Of a stretch of 64,000 bases of DNA, positions 42,562-50,890 are shown in pieces. The notes under the pieces were generated by a model. The model did not search any database and had not been told where the DNA came from. It was given only the letters and a program-made list of their open reading frames with translations. Position numbers and translations under genes: made by a program. The stretch comes from Bacteroidales bacterium (lineage in GTDB: Bacteria; Bacteroidota; Bacteroidia; Bacteroidales; UBA932). Each line of letters starts with the position of its first letter. Position 1 is the first letter of the stretch. The stretch lies in NCBI GenBank assembly GCA_017445755.1, contig JAFSSE010000025.1, forward strand, positions 1-64,000, in the 5' to 3' direction.

Positions 42562-44012
42562 AAAGGACTGTACTTACCCTCCTTGCGGCGGCGATGACCC
42601 TTTCCCTTGCCGCGCAGAATGCGGGCGGCCTTTCCGCCGACCTTCTTTCCGAAATCAGCAAGGGCTACGCCGGGACCGCTGCCGACAGGGCTCTCCGGAA
42701 CGCCCTCAATGTCACCCCGATCAACACCCTCGCCCAGAACGCCGGGAACCAGGCCATGATCGACACCCACTTCTCCAATGAGGTCAAGATCAAGGGCCAC
42801 ACGGACCAGAAATCCTCCGGCCGATGCTGGCTGTTTACCGGTCTCAATGTGCTGAGGGCCAAGGCGATATCCGAGCATAACCTCGGGACTTTCACCTTCT
42901 CCCAGAACTATGTCTTCTTCTATGACCAGCTCGAGAAGGCCAATCTCTTCCTCCAGGGGATCATCGATACCAGGGCCAAGGAGGACGGTGACCGCGAAGT
43001 TGACTGGCTCTTCTCCAACCCCATCGGTGACGGAGGCCAGTTTACGGGCGTTTCCAACCTTGTGATGAAGTACGGGCTCGTGCCCTCCGAGGTCATGCCT
43101 GAAACCTTCTGCTCCAACAACACATCCCAGATGAGGGCCCAGATTTCGACCAAACTCCGGGAAGACGGACTCCGCCTCCGGGAGGCCTACCGGTCCATGA
43201 TGACCGCCGACAAGGGCAAGCAGTACCGCAACGGCTCGAAAAAGAATGCCCAGAAGGATGAACTCGCCGTTTCGAAGCTCCAGCAGATGAAGGTGGAGCA
43301 GCTTAAGGAAATCTACCATATCCTCGCCCTCTGCCTCGGAGTTCCTCCGACGGAGTTCGAATGGACCCGTTACAATGACAAGGGTGAATTCGTATCCACG
43401 AAGACCTATACTCCGAAGTCCTTCTATGAGGAATTTGTCGGAAAGGATCTCGAGGGCGGCTATGTCATGGTCATGAACGACCCCTGCCGCGAGTACTTCA
43501 AGACCTATGAGATCCAATATGACCGCCACGTTTATGACGGGGACAACTGGGTCTATCTCAACCTCCCGATAGAGAGGATCAAGGAGATGGCCATCGCTTC
43601 GATCAAGGACAACACCGCGATGTACTTCTCCTGCGACGTCGGAAAGTTCTTCGACCGCCAGAAAGGGGTCCTCGACCTTGCGAACTTCAACTACGGCGAC
43701 CTTATGGGCGTAAACTTCGGCATGAACAAGCAGGAGCGCGTCCAAACCCACGCCAGCGGCTCCTCCCACGCCATGACCCTTATCGCCGTTGACCTGAAGG
43801 ACGGAAAACCCGTCAAGTGGATGGTCGAGAACAGCTGGGGCGCTTCGAGCGGCTACAACGGAAATCTCATTATGACCGACGAGTGGTTCAACGAGTACAT
43901 GTTCCGCCTTGTAGTGGAGAAGAAATACGTTCCCGCTGACCTTCTCTCCCTCCTCAATCAGGAACCGACCCTCCTCCCGGCCTGGGATCCGATGTTCCTC
44001 CCTGAAGAATAA
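42558..44012 (+). CDS. Exported C1-family aminopeptidase C (bleomycin hydrolase-like)
   Basis: 484 residues with a signal peptide (1-19, LAAQN). Papain-fold catalytic Cys in QKSSGRCWLFTGLN, His in SHAMTLIAVD and Asn in MVENSWGASSGYNG. The family is normally cytosolic and hexameric; a signal peptide places it in the periplasm. The C-terminus, which in PepC trims specificity, extends to LPEE. Seven bases before an amino-acid symporter, suggesting peptide breakdown followed by amino-acid uptake. Confidence 0.9.
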   Translation: MKRTVLTLLAAAMTLSLAAQNAGGLSADLLSEISKGYAGTAADRALRNALNVTPINTLAQNAGNQAMIDTHFSNEVKIKGHTDQKSSGRCWLFTGLNVLRAKAISEHNLGTFTFSQNYVFFYDQLEKANLFLQGIIDTRAKEDGDREVDWLFSNPIGDGGQFTGVSNLVMKYGLVPSEVMPETFCSNNTSQMRAQISTKLREDGLRLREAYRSMMTADKGKQYRNGSKKNAQKDELAVSKLQQMKVEQLKEIYHILALCLGVPPTEFEWTRYNDKGEFVSTKTYTPKSFYEEFVGKDLEGGYVMVMNDPCREYFKTYEIQYDRHVYDGDNWVYLNLPIERIKEMAIASIKDNTAMYFSCDVGKFFDRQKGVLDLANFNYGDLMGVNFGMNKQERVQTHASGSSHAMTLIAVDLKDGKPVKWMVENSWGASSGYNGNLIMTDEWFNEYMFRLVVEKKYVPADLLSLLNQEPTLLPAWDPMFLPEE

Positions 44013-44018
44013 CGCTTT

Positions 44019-45410
44019 ATGGAAACCTTTCTCGCCTCGGTCACAGACGGCCTGTGGACCTATCTCCTGATTGCGGCCCTGCTCCTCTGCGGTTTTTTCT
44101 TTACATGGAAGACCCGCTTTGTGCAGTTCCGCATGATTCCTCACATGTTCCGTCTTCTGACGGACTCCGGTGCCCGGACTGAAAAAGGCGAGAAACACGT
44201 TTCCTCCTTCCAGGCCTTCGCTGTCTCCCTTGCCAGCCGGGTCGGCTCCGGAAACCTTGCCGGCGTTGCCACGGCGATTGCAATCGGAGGCCCCGGCTCC
44301 GTATTCTGGATGTGGGTGACCGCCCTTCTCGGCGCCGCCACCGCCTTTATCGAATCGACCCTCGCCCAGCTCTTCAAGGAGCGCAGCGAGGGTGCCTTCG
44401 TGGGCGGCCCCGCATATTATATCCGGAAGGGCCTCCACAGCAAGGGACTGGCCGCGACCTTTGCGGTCCTGATTACGATTACCTTCGCCCTCATGAACAA
44501 TGCGGTCCAGGCGAATACGATTTCAGGGGCCCTGGACGAGGCCTTCGGTGTCCGGCCATGGATCAGCGGCGCGCTCATGGCGGCCCTTACCCTTCTTATC
44601 ATCTTCGGCGGCATCCACAGGATTGCGCGTTTTTCCAGCGTCATTGTTCCCCTTATGGCCATAGGATACATGATCCTCGCCATTTTCATCGTCGTCAAGA
44701 ACTACGCCCTCATTCCGGACGTATTCCGGATTATTTTCGAGGACGCTTTCGGTATCCGCCAGGTTGCCGGCGGCGGCATCGGGGGAGTGATCATGCTCGG
44801 AGTAAGGCGCGGCCTTTTCAGCAACGAGGCGGGTGAGGGTTCGACCCCGAACGCGGCCGCTACCGCGAATGTCTCCCACCCGGTGAAGCAGGGTCTTATC
44901 CAGGCCCTCGGCGTCTTCACCGATACCCTTCTCGTCTGCTCCTGTACGGCCTTCATCATCCTTATAAGCGGACTCTACACTTCCGGATCGAACGGAATAG
45001 CCCTTACCCAGGTCGCCCTCCAGGCGGAAATCGGCCCCACCGGCCCGATCTTCATCGCCATCGCCATCTTCCTTTTCGCCTACAGTACGATTATCGCCAA
45101 CTATTACTACGGCGAAGCGAATATGATTTATCTGAAGTCCGGGAAGAAGGGGATAGCCCTCCTCAGAGTGCTCTCCGGCGGCGTTTTTGTGGTCTTTGGG
45201 GCTCTCGCGGGGCTGAATCTTGTATGGACGCTCATAGACTTTTTTATGGCCCTCCTTACCATATGCAACCTTATCGGGCTTATCGGGCTATGGAAGTACC
45301 CGGTAAAGCTCCTGAAGGACTACGAGAAGCAGAAAAAACAGGGGAAGGACCCTGTCTTTCACAAGAGTACCCTCCCCGAGATTGCAGACGAGCTGGTCTG
45401 GCCGGATTAG
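44019..45410 (+). CDS. Alanine/glycine:cation symporter (AGCS family)
   Basis: 463 residues, about eleven membrane helices. Family motifs: FAVSLASRVGSGNLAGVATA, GGPAYYIRKGL, and RRGLFSNEAGEGSTPNAAAT. Imports alanine or glycine with sodium or protons. Last gene of the tyrS operon; its TAG overlaps the TAA of the convergent lipoprotein gene by four bases. Confidence 0.94.
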   Translation: METFLASVTDGLWTYLLIAALLLCGFFFTWKTRFVQFRMIPHMFRLLTDSGARTEKGEKHVSSFQAFAVSLASRVGSGNLAGVATAIAIGGPGSVFWMWVTALLGAATAFIESTLAQLFKERSEGAFVGGPAYYIRKGLHSKGLAATFAVLITITFALMNNAVQANTISGALDEAFGVRPWISGALMAALTLLIIFGGIHRIARFSSVIVPLMAIGYMILAIFIVVKNYALIPDVFRIIFEDAFGIRQVAGGGIGGVIMLGVRRGLFSNEAGEGSTPNAAATANVSHPVKQGLIQALGVFTDTLLVCSCTAFIILISGLYTSGSNGIALTQVALQAEIGPTGPIFIAIAIFLFAYSTIIANYYYGEANMIYLKSGKKGIALLRVLSGGVFVVFGALAGLNLVWTLIDFFMALLTICNLIGLIGLWKYPVKLLKDYEKQKKQGKDPVFHKSTLPEIADELVWPD

Positions 45411-45820
45411 TTCAGCATTTTGACGACGGCGGCGATACGGTCCGAGGAGGACCAGAGCCACACCGTCCCGTCTTCCGAAATCTTTTCCGCCTTGAAGGTG
45501 ATTCCGTCATGCTTCTGGATGGAGTTGTTCTCCGTCCATTCCATGCTGGCATTTACCGTTTTTCCCGATACAATGGCATCGGACAGGTTCAGGATGACAT
45601 ATTCGCTCATGTCGTCATTCCCCATCCGGAACTGGTGGAGGGTGGCGTTGTAGCCCGCCTGGTGGAAGTCCTCGTCGAAGGTGAAGACGAGCCGGTCCTT
45701 TATTTTAAGGCAGAGCGTTTCGCTTTGAAGAAGGGCTGAATCCATCTCTGCGACATGGGCGCAGGAAGTCAGTCCGCCGAGGATGGCCACTCCGAGTATA
45801 AGTTTTATGATTCTTTTCAT
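45407..45820 (-). CDS. Small lipoprotein of unknown function
   Basis: 137 residues with a lipoprotein signal (lipobox LTSC, Cys19) and a beta-rich mature part ending WLWSSSDRIAAVVKML. No family recognised. Its ATG overlaps the M6 protease stop (ATGA), so the two are co-expressed and the lipoprotein may be an accessory or inhibitor of the protease (inference). Confidence 0.75.
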   Translation of the reverse strand: MKRIIKLILGVAILGGLTSCAHVAEMDSALLQSETLCLKIKDRLVFTFDEDFHQAGYNATLHQFRMGNDDMSEYVILNLSDAIVSGKTVNASMEWTENNSIQKHDGITFKAEKISEDGTVWLWSSSDRIAAVVKMLN

Positions 45821-48012
45821 TTTACAGTAAGCTTACGGATGATAATGTCCTTTGAACCGTCCTTATAGGAGATTTCCGCCTTTAGGACGCCGCTTTTTTC
45901 AGGGTGCCAGTACCCGTCTTTCCCTACGGTAATCTTTTCCCCGTCAAAGCGCCATACAATGCCCTCAGCCTCGGTTGCATTGCATACCCTGAGGGGGATG
46001 GTCGTATTGGCGACGAAGGCGGTTCCGGATTTCTTTGCGGTCGAAAGAATTATGTACGGGTAGGTATCGGAGTAAGCGGATCTTGTCGTGAACTTGCAGC
46101 TGGTATCGACATTTCCCTTTACAGAACCGGCCTTGAAATAGATTTCTGCGCTATAGGCGGTCCGGGGGGTAAGTCCCTCCATTACAAAGGCGTATTTCCC
46201 TGGCTCATAGGGAGAAACCGTGTATTCCGTGGTCTTCCCGTCGATTGTGAAGGAGATGAATCCTTCACCATCGTAGGTTTCGTCGGATGAGGACCAGGTG
46301 ATGATTGCGGCATCCTGGAAGGTGACCTGGGTCCCATAGATCACATCCGGCGCTTTCTCTCCGGTAGCCCCTTCCACTACGAGTACGACACTGTTGCCGT
46401 CTTTTGTGATGGAAACGATTGACAGGGGGGCTTCCTTCCCGCTCCAGAACACGAAGGGAGGATTGCTGGTCGCGGTAAACTGGGTATGTCCCTTCTGAGG
46501 CCAGAAGACCTTGCTCCGGTTGTTGTAGGTCTGCTGGGCGGTGTCATGGCCTGCACTCGGATCCGCCTCCACGAGGTCCGCGCACTGGTGGTCCGGCCGG
46601 GCATTGGCCTCGTTGTAGGTGAACCACCTGTCGTAAGCGGTAAGGTTTTTCTGGTAACTTTCTGACATTCCGGTTCTCCGGTCAGATTTGTCAATATGGT
46701 AAATCAGGAGGCCGCTGCCGCCGATATACGTGTCCCAGCCGGTATTGTACCGGCACTCGAGCAGGTAGTATTCCCCGTCGTAGTCCCCGCTTACCTTGAA
46801 ACACTTTCCGCCGAGGTGGACGGGCTCCAGGGTATGGGTTCCCGGGGTCAGTTCTGTAACGTCGGCAATATCCAGTTCCACACGCTCGAGGGCGGAATAG
46901 TAGGGCGGGGTATAGCCGTCGTTGTTCATGTTTCCGCCGTCCATCAGGTCAAGCGAGTACCAGAGAGCTTCCGCGGTTCCTCCGCTGAGGGCATAGTCCG
47001 TGTCGTAAAAATCGGGAAGATCGAAGGTATGGGTGTATTCATGACAGAAGGTGCCGATGGAAGCCATGGTGTATTTCAAACTCCCTTCATAGCGCCCCAT
47101 AAGCTCTGAAGAGCAGGCGTAGCGGTCAATCCTCTTGCCGTCCAGGATGAGCTTGATCTGCGCGGTGCCCGTATATATATAGTACGCGTGGGACCAGATG
47201 CAGTCGGCGTTGTTGTCGGCGTCGTCCGCCTCGTCCTTTCCGGCGAAGAAGATGAATACGTTGTCGACCTCACCGTCCCCGTCGTCGTCATAGAGCGAGA
47301 AATCCACCTCGCTGTCTGCGAGTTCGCAGGCCTCTTTCACCATTTCCTCCGGATGCATGTCCATGTCGTCGCTGCCGTTCTTCCCGTAATAGGCCATGTT
47401 CTTCGAGACTGTAACCGGACCGGCGACGGTGAACTTGAAGTCATAGCGCCCGTTGAACTGGTCGTTGAAATAGGCGATGGCGCTTTTGGAGGATTTTTCG
47501 TTGAGGAGTTTGTCAAAGTCCGCCTGGGGGGTCTCGGAGGAGAATTTTACGTCTGCGAACTGGGCCAGGATGACAATTCCGTGACGTTCCATGGAACCTT
47601 CCGCCTTTGTCATTACAGGATGGGCCGCATGGATCCTCCGCTCAAGGTTCTCCCTCCCGTCGAAATTGATGGGCTGGCGCGCCTTGCGGGAATTTCGCGC
47701 AATGAGCTCAAGGGGAATGTTCCTGCTCCCGGAAAGGATTTCAGCGGGAACATCCTCATCCCCAACGCGGTAGGACGTCCCATAGCGGAAGCCCTGGGCG
47801 TCGAAGGCGCCGTATCTCCAGTATCCGTCCTCGCCCTTGACAATGGCGCATCCGTCGAGGGTAGTAACCAGTTTCATGAAGGCGTTGCCCCTTACCTGGG
47901 CCATGAAGGTCGTCCCGTCCGGCTGGGTAAAAACCTGGTATTCCCTCTTTGGCTGAATAGCAAAGAGAGAGAGGGAGAGGAATGAAAGTATGATGATGAG
48001 TCTTGTTCTCAT
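45817..48012 (-). CDS. M6-family secreted metalloprotease
   Basis: 731 residues from ATG 48012; an in-frame ATG at 48045 lies inside the promoter box (48050-48043). Signal peptide (MRTRLIIILSFLSLSLFA), propeptide, then the M6 (immune inhibitor A-like) catalytic domain with FCHEYTHTFDLPDFYD (HExxH and downstream Asp) and a calcium-like loop YDDDGDGEVDN. One fibronectin III-like domain and a C-terminal beta domain follow. Secreted endoprotease. Confidence 0.9.
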   Translation of the reverse strand: MRTRLIIILSFLSLSLFAIQPKREYQVFTQPDGTTFMAQVRGNAFMKLVTTLDGCAIVKGEDGYWRYGAFDAQGFRYGTSYRVGDEDVPAEILSGSRNIPLELIARNSRKARQPINFDGRENLERRIHAAHPVMTKAEGSMERHGIVILAQFADVKFSSETPQADFDKLLNEKSSKSAIAYFNDQFNGRYDFKFTVAGPVTVSKNMAYYGKNGSDDMDMHPEEMVKEACELADSEVDFSLYDDDGDGEVDNVFIFFAGKDEADDADNNADCIWSHAYYIYTGTAQIKLILDGKRIDRYACSSELMGRYEGSLKYTMASIGTFCHEYTHTFDLPDFYDTDYALSGGTAEALWYSLDLMDGGNMNNDGYTPPYYSALERVELDIADVTELTPGTHTLEPVHLGGKCFKVSGDYDGEYYLLECRYNTGWDTYIGGSGLLIYHIDKSDRRTGMSESYQKNLTAYDRWFTYNEANARPDHQCADLVEADPSAGHDTAQQTYNNRSKVFWPQKGHTQFTATSNPPFVFWSGKEAPLSIVSITKDGNSVVLVVEGATGEKAPDVIYGTQVTFQDAAIITWSSSDETYDGEGFISFTIDGKTTEYTVSPYEPGKYAFVMEGLTPRTAYSAEIYFKAGSVKGNVDTSCKFTTRSAYSDTYPYIILSTAKKSGTAFVANTTIPLRVCNATEAEGIVWRFDGEKITVGKDGYWHPEKSGVLKAEISYKDGSKDIIIRKLTVK

Positions 48013-48042
48013 GAAGGTTTGGTTTAATTGCTCTATTGAAAA

Positions 48043-48050
48043 CAAAAGTA
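48043..48050 (-). promoter_or_regulatory. -7 box of M6 protease operon
   Basis: Minus-strand TACTTTTG with TTG 20 bases upstream; it sets the start at 48012. Confidence 0.5.
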
Positions 48051-48194
48051 GGAAGAAAAACTCAATAAAGCAATAAGCCGGCCCGAAAGAACTCCAGACC
48101 GACTTATAGACGTGTACTAAAACCTAAACCTGTCTTATAGATGCACCCAAAAACCGAAACGTTGCAGAAAAAATGAAAAAAAATTAACTTTTTT

Positions 48195-48233
48195 CGAAAA
48201 AAAATAAAAAGCGGCCACATTTTCTGTAGCCGC
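48195..48233 (-). terminator. Terminator of the H1-like gene
   Basis: Minus strand GCGGC/GCCGC stem with extra ACA/TGT pairs, then a long T-rich tract (48210-48195). The rest of 48051-48257 shows no gene. Confidence 0.8.
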
Positions 48234-48257
48234 GAGATTTTTTCTTTGAAACTGGAA

Positions 48258-48431
48258 TTACTTCGATGCTTCGACGGAAACCTTGCGGAACTCCTTGAAA
48301 TCCTTCATGAGTTCGAGGGCGGCCTTACGGGCACGGGCACCGGCGGCCTTGTTTCCTTTGACGAGCTGCTTTTCAGCATTCTCAGCGTAAACAGCAAATT
48401 CAGCTGCGATTTTCTCTACGAGCTTTTTCAT
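48258..48431 (-). CDS. Histone H1-like small basic protein
   Basis: 57 residues, MKKLVEKIAAEFAVYAENAE and then a central GNKAAGARARKAALEL and FKEFRKVSVEASK. This is the Bacteroidota histone H1-like (Hc1) small protein, helical and Lys/Ala-rich, presumed nucleoid-associated. Own terminator downstream; poly-T tract upstream (48490-48545) separates it from pth. Confidence 0.85.
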   Translation of the reverse strand: MKKLVEKIAAEFAVYAENAEKQLVKGNKAAGARARKAALELMKDFKEFRKVSVEASK

Positions 48432-48541
48432 GATTTTGGGTTTTTTAAAGTTGTTGTTAGTAACGTTGTTAATTCATTTTGCGGCTGCAATTTATGGAAA
48501 AAACCAAAAAAAAACAAAAAAAACGCCAAAAAATTAACTAT

Positions 48542-49132
48542 TTATATATCAGCGTTTTTTTCTTCCTTTTTACGGGTGTTCAGTCCGTTCATTGCCTTTT
48601 CCGGCCCTGCAGTGGCGTAGATGCGGATTCCTTCGATGACCCTGTCGCAGATTTCAGGCATTTGTTTAAGTTCATCCTCCGAAAGATCGCCCAGCACAAA
48701 ATCAATCTGACCTCCCCTTGAAAAATCGTTACCGATGCCTATCCGGATCCGGGTGTACCGGTCAGTCCCGAGAAGATCGATGATGTTCCTCAGTCCGTTG
48801 TGCCCGCCGTCGCTTCCCCCGAGGCGCATACGGATCATTCCGAACGGGAGATTCAGGTCGTCGCACACGACAATGAGGTTTTCTACGCCCATGTGCAGCT
48901 TATCCAACCAGTACCGGACGGCGTTGCCGCTGAGGTTCATGTAGGTCGAGGGTTTCAGCAGATGGAACTTCCTTCCCTTGAAGGAGACCTCAGCCATGTC
49001 GCCGTACCTTCCGGTAAGAAAAAAGGTATCGGATGCCTTTGCCCAGGCATCCAATACCATAAATCCCATATTGTGACGGGTGGAGGCGTATTCGGCTCCG
49101 ATATTCCCGAGCCCGACGACAAGATAGTCCAT
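48542..49132 (-). CDS. pth: Peptidyl-tRNA hydrolase
   Basis: 196 residues. DYLVVGLGNIGAEYASTRHNMG contains the family Asn and the catalytic His20; KPSTYMNLSG and DDLNLPFGMIRMR follow. Frees tRNA from drop-off peptidyl-tRNA. Co-transcribed with rplY, 21 bases downstream, a common pairing. Confidence 0.96.
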   Translation of the reverse strand: MDYLVVGLGNIGAEYASTRHNMGFMVLDAWAKASDTFFLTGRYGDMAEVSFKGRKFHLLKPSTYMNLSGNAVRYWLDKLHMGVENLIVVCDDLNLPFGMIRMRLGGSDGGHNGLRNIIDLLGTDRYTRIRIGIGNDFSRGGQIDFVLGDLSEDELKQMPEICDRVIEGIRIYATAGPEKAMNGLNTRKKEEKNADI

Positions 49133-49153
49133 AAGCCCGTCGCAAAAAGGTTA

Positions 49154-49741
49154 TTACTCAGCAGCTTCCGAGGCCTCTGCAGCGTTCGCCTGCGAGGCAC
49201 GGGTGGACTTGACGGAGCAGATGATAGACGTCTTCGGCGAGAGGATGGTGATGTTCTCGTATGCGAGGTCGCCAACGGTCAGCCGCTTGTCGAGGCCGAG
49301 CGGGGTCACATCAACGTCAAGCTTGTCGGGAAGGTTCTCCATGAGGGCGCTGACGCGGACCTTGCGGAGGTTGGCAGTGAATTTACCACCGGCCTGAACT
49401 CCCTTCGGATGACCGAAGATATTGAGGGGAACATTGATTGCAATCGGCTTCTTCTCGTCTACTGCGAGGAAGTCCACGTGGAGGCACTCGTCGCTTACCG
49501 GGTGGAACTGAAGCTCGTGAAGGATGGCATAATAGGTCTTCCCTCCGAGGTTGAGGTCGATAATGTAGGAAGCGGGGGTGTCAGTTACACCCTTGAGGTC
49601 CCTTGCGCTGACTGTAAATAGGACGTTGTCCATGCCGAGTCCGTAGAGGTTGCACGGAACAAGGCCCTGACGGCGGAAGGCCTTGATAACGGCCTTGTTG
49701 CCTTTCTCGCGGATCTCTCCGCTGAGCTGAAAATGTTTCAT
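49154..49741 (-). CDS. rplY: 50S ribosomal protein bL25, Ctc form
   Basis: 195 residues: 5S rRNA-binding bL25 domain (1-90) and the Ctc-type C-terminal domain, with an Ala/Glu tail after 180. Binds the 5S rRNA E-loop. Followed by pth; preceded by a structured leader. Confidence 0.94.
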   Translation of the reverse strand: MKHFQLSGEIREKGNKAVIKAFRRQGLVPCNLYGLGMDNVLFTVSARDLKGVTDTPASYIIDLNLGGKTYYAILHELQFHPVSDECLHVDFLAVDEKKPIAINVPLNIFGHPKGVQAGGKFTANLRKVRVSALMENLPDKLDVDVTPLGLDKRLTVGDLAYENITILSPKTSIICSVKSTRASQANAAEASEAAE

Positions 49742-49824
49742 TGTACTTAATTTAAATGTGTTACTCAGTCCGGAAATTCACCGGACCCCATTGCACCAAA
49801 AGCGTCTGCCGCTTTTAAAGCGGC
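49742..49824 (-). promoter_or_regulatory. Structured leader of rplY
   Basis: The roughly 80-base leader holds two perfect hairpins: GCCGCTT/AAGCGGC (49808-49824) at its very 5' end and GTCCGG/CCGGAC (49768-49786). A role in rplY autoregulation or mRNA stability is inference. Confidence 0.4.
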
Positions 49825-49826
49825 GG

Positions 49827-49834
49827 CAAATATA
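49827..49834 (-). promoter_or_regulatory. -7 box of rplY promoter
   Basis: Minus-strand TATATTTG; TTTC stands at the -33 spacing. Confidence 0.55.
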
Positions 49835-49879
49835 GGAATATTTTTCTGAAAATGAAAATTTTACCCCCTGTGGCGCCTT

Positions 49880-50000
49880 AAAAAATTACCAGCATAACTT
49901 TCATCGCCTGTGCCACCCTCGGCATCATAAGAGGGAGGGGCCCTTTAGGGAGGGGCCGCCCACAGGGCGACGGCAGGGAAAGTTATGCTGGTAATTTTTT
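49880..50000. mobile_element. Palindromic element, copy 2
   Basis: 121 bp with perfect 23-bp terminal inverted repeats (49880-49902 and 49978-50000). The interior matches copy 1 except for three or four bases. Compared with copy 1, one terminal-repeat position changes on both arms together (C to A on the left, G to T on the right), so pairing is kept. Its right end overlaps the end of xerD, which terminates inside it. Confidence 0.8.
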
Positions 50001-50888
50001 TAGCTGTTTCCGGGGGTGATGGTCCAGAATGGATTTCTGCCAGACGGAGGAATCGATGTGAGTGTAGATTTCGGTGGTCAGGATGCTCTTGTGGCCAAGC
50101 ATTTCCTGGACTACGCGAAGGTCGGCGCCGTTTTCAACGAGGTGGGTCGCGAAGGAATGCCGGAAGGTGTGAGGGGAAATCTCCTTGTGGATACCGGCGG
50201 CCATCGCCTGCTTTTTAACAAGGTTGAAAACCGAGACCCTGGAAAGCGGCTTTCCGTCCTTGCTGAGAAACAGAAAATCCTCATATTCCGGCCCCGCAGG
50301 TATCCTCAGGCCGTTTTCCAGATAGTTCTTTATGGCTTCCGAAGCGACGTCTCCGAGGGGGACCAGCCGCTGTTTGTTCCCCTTTCCGATTACGGTCAGG
50401 AAGCCGTCGTTGAAATAGATGTCGGAGATTTTCAGGGAAGCCGCCTCGGAGACCCGGAGCCCGCAGCCGTAGAGGGTTTCGAGAAGGGCCCTGTCCCGGA
50501 GCCCGCAACGGGACTTGAGGTCCACAGAGTCCATGATCGCCCCGATTTCCTCGATCGAAAGTACTGAGGGAAGGTATCTTCCGATTTTCGGGGCGTCCAG
50601 CTTGTCGCAGGGATTGTCCTTCCTTTCCCCCTCCATGACGGCCCATTTGAAAAAAGACTTCAGGGAGCTGACAAGACGCGCCTGGCTCCGCTCCGAAATC
50701 CCTTCGTCCGAGCGCTTCCCGAGATAGTCCACTATGTCATCGACAGTTACTTCCGCGATGGCTTTATCCTCAACGCTCTGAAGGAAACGTTCCAAATCAG
50801 AAGAATAGGATGCCACCGTAGAAGGTGACATCCCGCGTTCGTATCCCAGGTAGTACCGGTAGTCCTTGATCAGGCGGGCGGTATCCAT
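49983..50888 (-). CDS. xerD: XerD-type tyrosine recombinase
   Basis: 301 residues. N-terminal SAM-like core-binding domain (1-90) and catalytic domain with the full set Arg145, Lys169, His240, Arg243, His266 and Tyr275 (EIYTHID). Length and lack of extensions fit a chromosome-dimer resolvase rather than an element integrase. Its last codons (KKLPA, stop) lie in the right terminal repeat of the palindromic element. Three bases after the M49 peptidase start region. Confidence 0.92.
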   Translation of the reverse strand: MDTARLIKDYRYYLGYERGMSPSTVASYSSDLERFLQSVEDKAIAEVTVDDIVDYLGKRSDEGISERSQARLVSSLKSFFKWAVMEGERKDNPCDKLDAPKIGRYLPSVLSIEEIGAIMDSVDLKSRCGLRDRALLETLYGCGLRVSEAASLKISDIYFNDGFLTVIGKGNKQRLVPLGDVASEAIKNYLENGLRIPAGPEYEDFLFLSKDGKPLSRVSVFNLVKKQAMAAGIHKEISPHTFRHSFATHLVENGADLRVVQEMLGHKSILTTEIYTHIDSSVWQKSILDHHPRKQLKKLPA

Positions 50889-50890
50889 AT

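Noticed and set aside
42513-44438. Long open frame (641 codons) on the minus strand
   Set aside because: Antisense to the C1 peptidase and the symporter start, both with clear catalytic motifs; its composition (Gly/Val/Glu/His-rich) is the typical shadow of GC-rich coding DNA.
49983-50888. Mobile-element integrase marking a prophage or ICE
   Set aside because: Length, domain layout and neighbours (rplY, pth, M49 peptidase) fit the housekeeping XerD; no phage or conjugation genes nearby.
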